From positions 558,001 through 622,000 of the forward strand of contig NZ_CP018092.1 of assembly GCF_002754935.1 (NCBI RefSeq): 64,000 bases of DNA, in the 5' to 3' direction. Below the pieces are notes generated by a model that worked only from the letters and a program-made list of their open reading frames with translations, searched no databases and was not told the DNA's origin. The translations under genes and the position numbers were made by a program. This DNA comes from Thermostichus lividus PCC 6715. Lineage in GTDB: Bacteria; Cyanobacteriota; Cyanobacteriia; Thermosynechococcales; Thermosynechococcaceae. The stretch's first letter is position 1; each line of letters starts with the position of its first letter. Below, piece by piece: positions 62,091 to 64,000 of this stretch.

Positions 62091-62205
62091 TCGTTCATCT
62101 CTCTCAGGACATCAGTAAAACGCGTTTAAGACGTTAGTGACTCGTCAGCGTTGTTCCTGTAGTCAGAGACGGAAGTAGGGAAAGTGATCCCGAAGGAACG
62201 CGCCT
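62091..62205 (+). promoter_or_regulatory. Glutamine riboswitch (glnA RNA motif type) in the gifB leader
   Basis: The conserved blocks of the glnA/Downstream-peptide RNA class are present in order: CGTTCATC (62092-62099), GGAAGTAGG (62171-62179) and CGAAGGAACGCGCC (62191-62204), with a variable hairpin between the first two. It ends about 40 bases before the gifB start. This class binds L-glutamine and, for gifB in Synechocystis, turns expression on when glutamine is high. Confidence 0.88.
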
Positions 62206-62243
62206 CAAATGATCCACCTTGTAATAAAAATGGGGCGACAACT

Positions 62244-62687
62244 ATGACTACTCTTACCTATCGCGGCGTTCAGTACAACTACGTTCCTCCTGCGATCAAC
62301 ACACAAGCCACGGATGTGGTGGCCAAATATCGCGGCACTACCTACCGTGTGGCCACAGCAGTGAATCCACCGGAAGACTCGCTGAAAATCATGACCTATC
62401 GCGGTGTTAAGTACCAAAAAGGCAAAAAATTGGCGGGAGTGCCGGCAGCACGGATGGCCGATACAACGGTGTCTGTAGCGATGCCTTCAGGTATTAATGA
62501 AATGGCACGTTCATTGGCAATGGCTCATCACGCTACCATCAAAAGCCGTGAGCAAACCCTGTTGGCACGGACTGCTGCTGCTATTGGTATGCCCGCCACT
62601 GCCGCCAACTACTGGAGCCAAATTCAAGGCAAAATCAATCCTGTATTTGGTGCCACCTACGATCGCTCCCACGTTGCCCTTAGCTAG
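62244..62687 (+). CDS. gifB: Glutamine synthetase inactivating factor IF17 (DUF4278 N-terminal domain)
   Basis: Starting MTTLTYRGVQYNYVPP, the 147-residue protein has three YRG repeats of the DUF4278 type (LTYRGVQY, AKYRGTTY, MTYRGVKY) and then a C-terminal module MAHHATIKSREQTLLARTAA, YWSQIQGKINP and TYDRSHVALS. That module is the homologue of IF7 (GifA), the basic helical peptide that binds and inactivates type I glutamine synthetase. Its combination with the riboswitch leader makes the call firm. The target GlnA is encoded at 48908. No gifA was seen in the window. Confidence 0.92.
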   Translation: MTTLTYRGVQYNYVPPAINTQATDVVAKYRGTTYRVATAVNPPEDSLKIMTYRGVKYQKGKKLAGVPAARMADTTVSVAMPSGINEMARSLAMAHHATIKSREQTLLARTAAAIGMPATAANYWSQIQGKINPVFGATYDRSHVALS

Positions 62688-62815
62688 GGCAATCAGGGGC
62701 GCAGCCCATTAGCCAAATGTAGATGAACATCAGGGAGCTAGGGATACAACTTGGCTCCCTTCTTAGTGGGATCGCAGGCTGTGTCCACCGCAACCATAAA
62801 GGTGTAGGTCTGCCA

Positions 62816-63117
62816 TCAGAGGTTGTCTTGGCGGAAGTGGTTGAGCAGTTCTAAAAGGCTATCTTGATTCGTTTTGGGAACCAACCGGTCAAGGGAGAGA
62901 GACTCTTGGCCACCCCCAGAGGCACGCTCACCTCCTGCAACACTGCTTGTACGTGGCTACGGTTCACCTCTCCCTGCTCTAGGAGGGGCAAAAATGCCTC
63001 CGCAAGGGGGGTATGCAGCTTGGCATCCCTGAGGTACAGATGCCATTTGGCCACATCAATGTAAATTTCACCACCAATGGCAGCAGCCAATCGTTCAATT
63101 AAGGGGGTGCGACTCAT
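62816..63117 (-). CDS. DUF3181 family protein, frameshifted in a C/G run
   Basis: The start MSRTPLIERLAAAIGGEIYIDVAKWHLYLRDAKLH and LAEAFLPLLEQGEVNRSHV match the cyanobacterial family DUF3181. The frame is lost at a C5 run (62923-62927). One extra base gives VSVPLGGGQESLSLDRLVPK and the usual end DSLLELLNHFRQDNL with TGA at 62816-62818. Function unknown. The start overlaps the stop of the upstream 2TM gene. Confidence 0.82.
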
Positions 63118-63368
63118 GGGGTAAACTCTCCATCGGCGTAGCGGGCGATCGCAAAGATATACGCCCCATGCCCCAGCAATAGCACCAGCCACCCCAAAGT
63201 GAGTAGGGGTAAAAAGGGCAAAGCATGGGGCTGAACTTGGTGCCAAAACCAACCGCCCGAGTTCACTGCGGCAAATGCTGCCACATGAACGGCAAAATTC
63301 ATGCGATCGTCTAAACGACGGTAGCGCGGATCTCGACGATCCGGTTTACGGGGCCAGCGAGGGGGCAT
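63114..63368 (-). CDS. 2TM-domain small membrane protein
   Basis: Starting MPPRWPRKPDRRDPRYRRLDDRM, a basic N-terminus precedes two hydrophobic helices, FAVHVAAFAAVNSGGWFW and LLTLGWLVLLLGHGAYIFAI. The arrangement (FxxHxxxYxxVN...W, then GW...HG) is that of the 2TM domain also found in histidine-kinase-like proteins. The 84-residue protein is cotranscribed with the DUF3181 gene through an ATGA overlap. Confidence 0.78.
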   Translation of the reverse strand: MPPRWPRKPDRRDPRYRRLDDRMNFAVHVAAFAAVNSGGWFWHQVQPHALPFLPLLTLGWLVLLLGHGAYIFAIARYADGEFTP

Positions 63369-63474
63369 AGTAGAATACTCCGCATTCAAGCGTGTTAAGG
63401 AATGGACATGTGCTATTTTTACTGTACCGGATGTGTTGGCTCGTTACAGGTTGGTAAACTACCCGACGCTCCTC

Positions 63475-64000
63475 CTACGGACAGAGCGCGGGCTTTCGGT
63501 AGCCCTGCAGTTGGCACGCCAACCACGCTCCGTAGGTGGCGTCAGCCATACCTCTAGGCTGGTTTACAGGCAGCTCCAAAAGCGCAATTAGATTCGCACC
63601 GTTAAAGTCAGCCTCCCCCTGCCAACCGCAATGGCCACAAGTAAACCCCTTGCCACTTCGATAAGACTTGCCTTGCACTGGATGAATGTGCAGGCATTGG
63701 TGACAGATTTGCGAGGTATATACCGGATTAACCGCAAGCACCTGAACGCCTGCCTGAAGTGCCTTATAGGCGATAAACAAACGCAATTGAAAGAATGCCC
63801 AACCACTAGAGCTGCGTCGCTCGGTCTTGTTGCGCGGCAGCTTGTTGGTGCATTCTCTGATACCTGTCAAATCTTCCACAGCAATTACAGCATTCAAGGC
63901 GTTAGCCCGCTGCACAATCGCTTTGCTGATTTGATGGTTCAACCATTGCTGATAACGGCGATTTTTACCCGACAACCGTTCCAAACTCTGTCTTGCCCTG
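63475..64000 (-). CDS. tnpB: TnpB RNA-guided nuclease, zinc-ribbon type (partial, N-terminus outside window)
   Basis: The C-terminal 175 residues of a TnpB are present: the RuvC Glu in VIAVEDLTGIRE, the zinc ribbon VYTSQICHQCLHIH and FTCGHCGWQGEADFNGANLIALL with the last catalytic Asp. The frame is open through the right edge of the window. Downstream (63440-63474), a CGCTC-GAGCG hairpin and GGGTAGTTTACC form a likely right end. It differs clearly from the zinc-finger-less TnpB at 15486 and represents a second TnpB lineage. Confidence 0.9.
   Translation of the reverse strand, partial: RARQSLERLSGKNRRYQQWLNHQISKAIVQRANALNAVIAVEDLTGIRECTNKLPRNKTERRSSSGWAFFQLRLFIAYKALQAGVQVLAVNPVYTSQICHQCLHIHPVQGKSYRSGKGFTCGHCGWQGEADFNGANLIALLELPVNQPRGMADATYGAWLACQLQGYRKPALCP

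Overview
The window looks like a chromosome segment of a unicellular, probably thermophilic cyanobacterium close to Thermosynechococcus. The evidence is the very frequent HIP1 octamer (GCGATCGC), oxygenic-photosynthesis genes (psbZ, chlI, ccs1, a CCB-type b6f heme assembly factor, a PAM68 homologue, a CpcS bilin lyase, crtB/crtP), the urea transporter urtABCDE, type I glutamine synthetase under an NtcA promoter, and several cyanobacteria-only families (DUF2605, DUF2973, DUF1816, DUF3181, DUF4278/IF17). Genus-level placement is an inference from gene content only.

Layout. 1-4060: ispE (cut by the window edge), tRNA-Gly, a FUSC transporter gene split by a small insertion, a SepF-domain gene, PAM68, rpsO, then an internally deleted IS200/IS605 remnant. 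4065-15374: amidase, Ca2+/H+ antiporter, transglutaminase, psbZ, rRNA methyltransferase, thioredoxin-like protein, then a leftward run kup-ccs1-hemF-CCB-chlI-pdxJ that mixes potassium uptake, cytochrome assembly and tetrapyrrole synthesis. 15442-23880: a mobile-element-rich region. A TnpB-encoding IS200/IS605 element and an ISL3 transposase remnant lie on the left, a nearly complete ISL3 element and palindromic scars lie on the right, and a compact chaperone set (dnaK, a glycine-rich membrane stress protein, cbpA, cbpM, DUF2905) sits between them. 23881-31449: ispG, beta-carbonic anhydrase, HIT protein, and the NtcA-driven urtABCDE operon. 31479-47958: ExbB/TolQ-like protein, SBF transporter, ftsZ, a thylakoid thioredoxin-fold protein, PP2C phosphatase, accD, rseP, nth, AEC transporter, VOC protein, cpcS, DUF2605/DUF2973/GTPase, comEC, DUF1816. 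48271-58411: DUF2085, glnA, ferredoxin-like protein, pyrB, phosphoribosyltransferase, crtB, crtP, FAD hydroxylase, M50 protease, two conserved unknowns. 58479-64000: non-autonomous elements, an atypical P1B ATPase, gifB (IF17) behind a glutamine riboswitch, DUF3181, a 2TM protein and a tnpB running off the edge.

Nitrogen control is a visible theme. glnA and urtA each have a textbook NtcA promoter. gifB, whose product inactivates glutamine synthetase, carries a glutamine-riboswitch leader and a degenerate NtcA box over its presumed promoter. Urea uptake, ammonium assimilation and the brake on glutamine synthetase are therefore all in this window.

Quality warning. Many otherwise intact genes (urtE three times, ftsZ, crtB twice, a phosphoribosyltransferase, a PP2C phosphatase, a DUF3181 gene, possibly the ISL3 transposase) are broken by a single-base length change in a homopolymer run. 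Because essential genes are included, I read most of these as consensus errors in the sequence and not as true pseudogenes. All functional calls come from reading the translated sequence and from recall of protein families; no database search was run.
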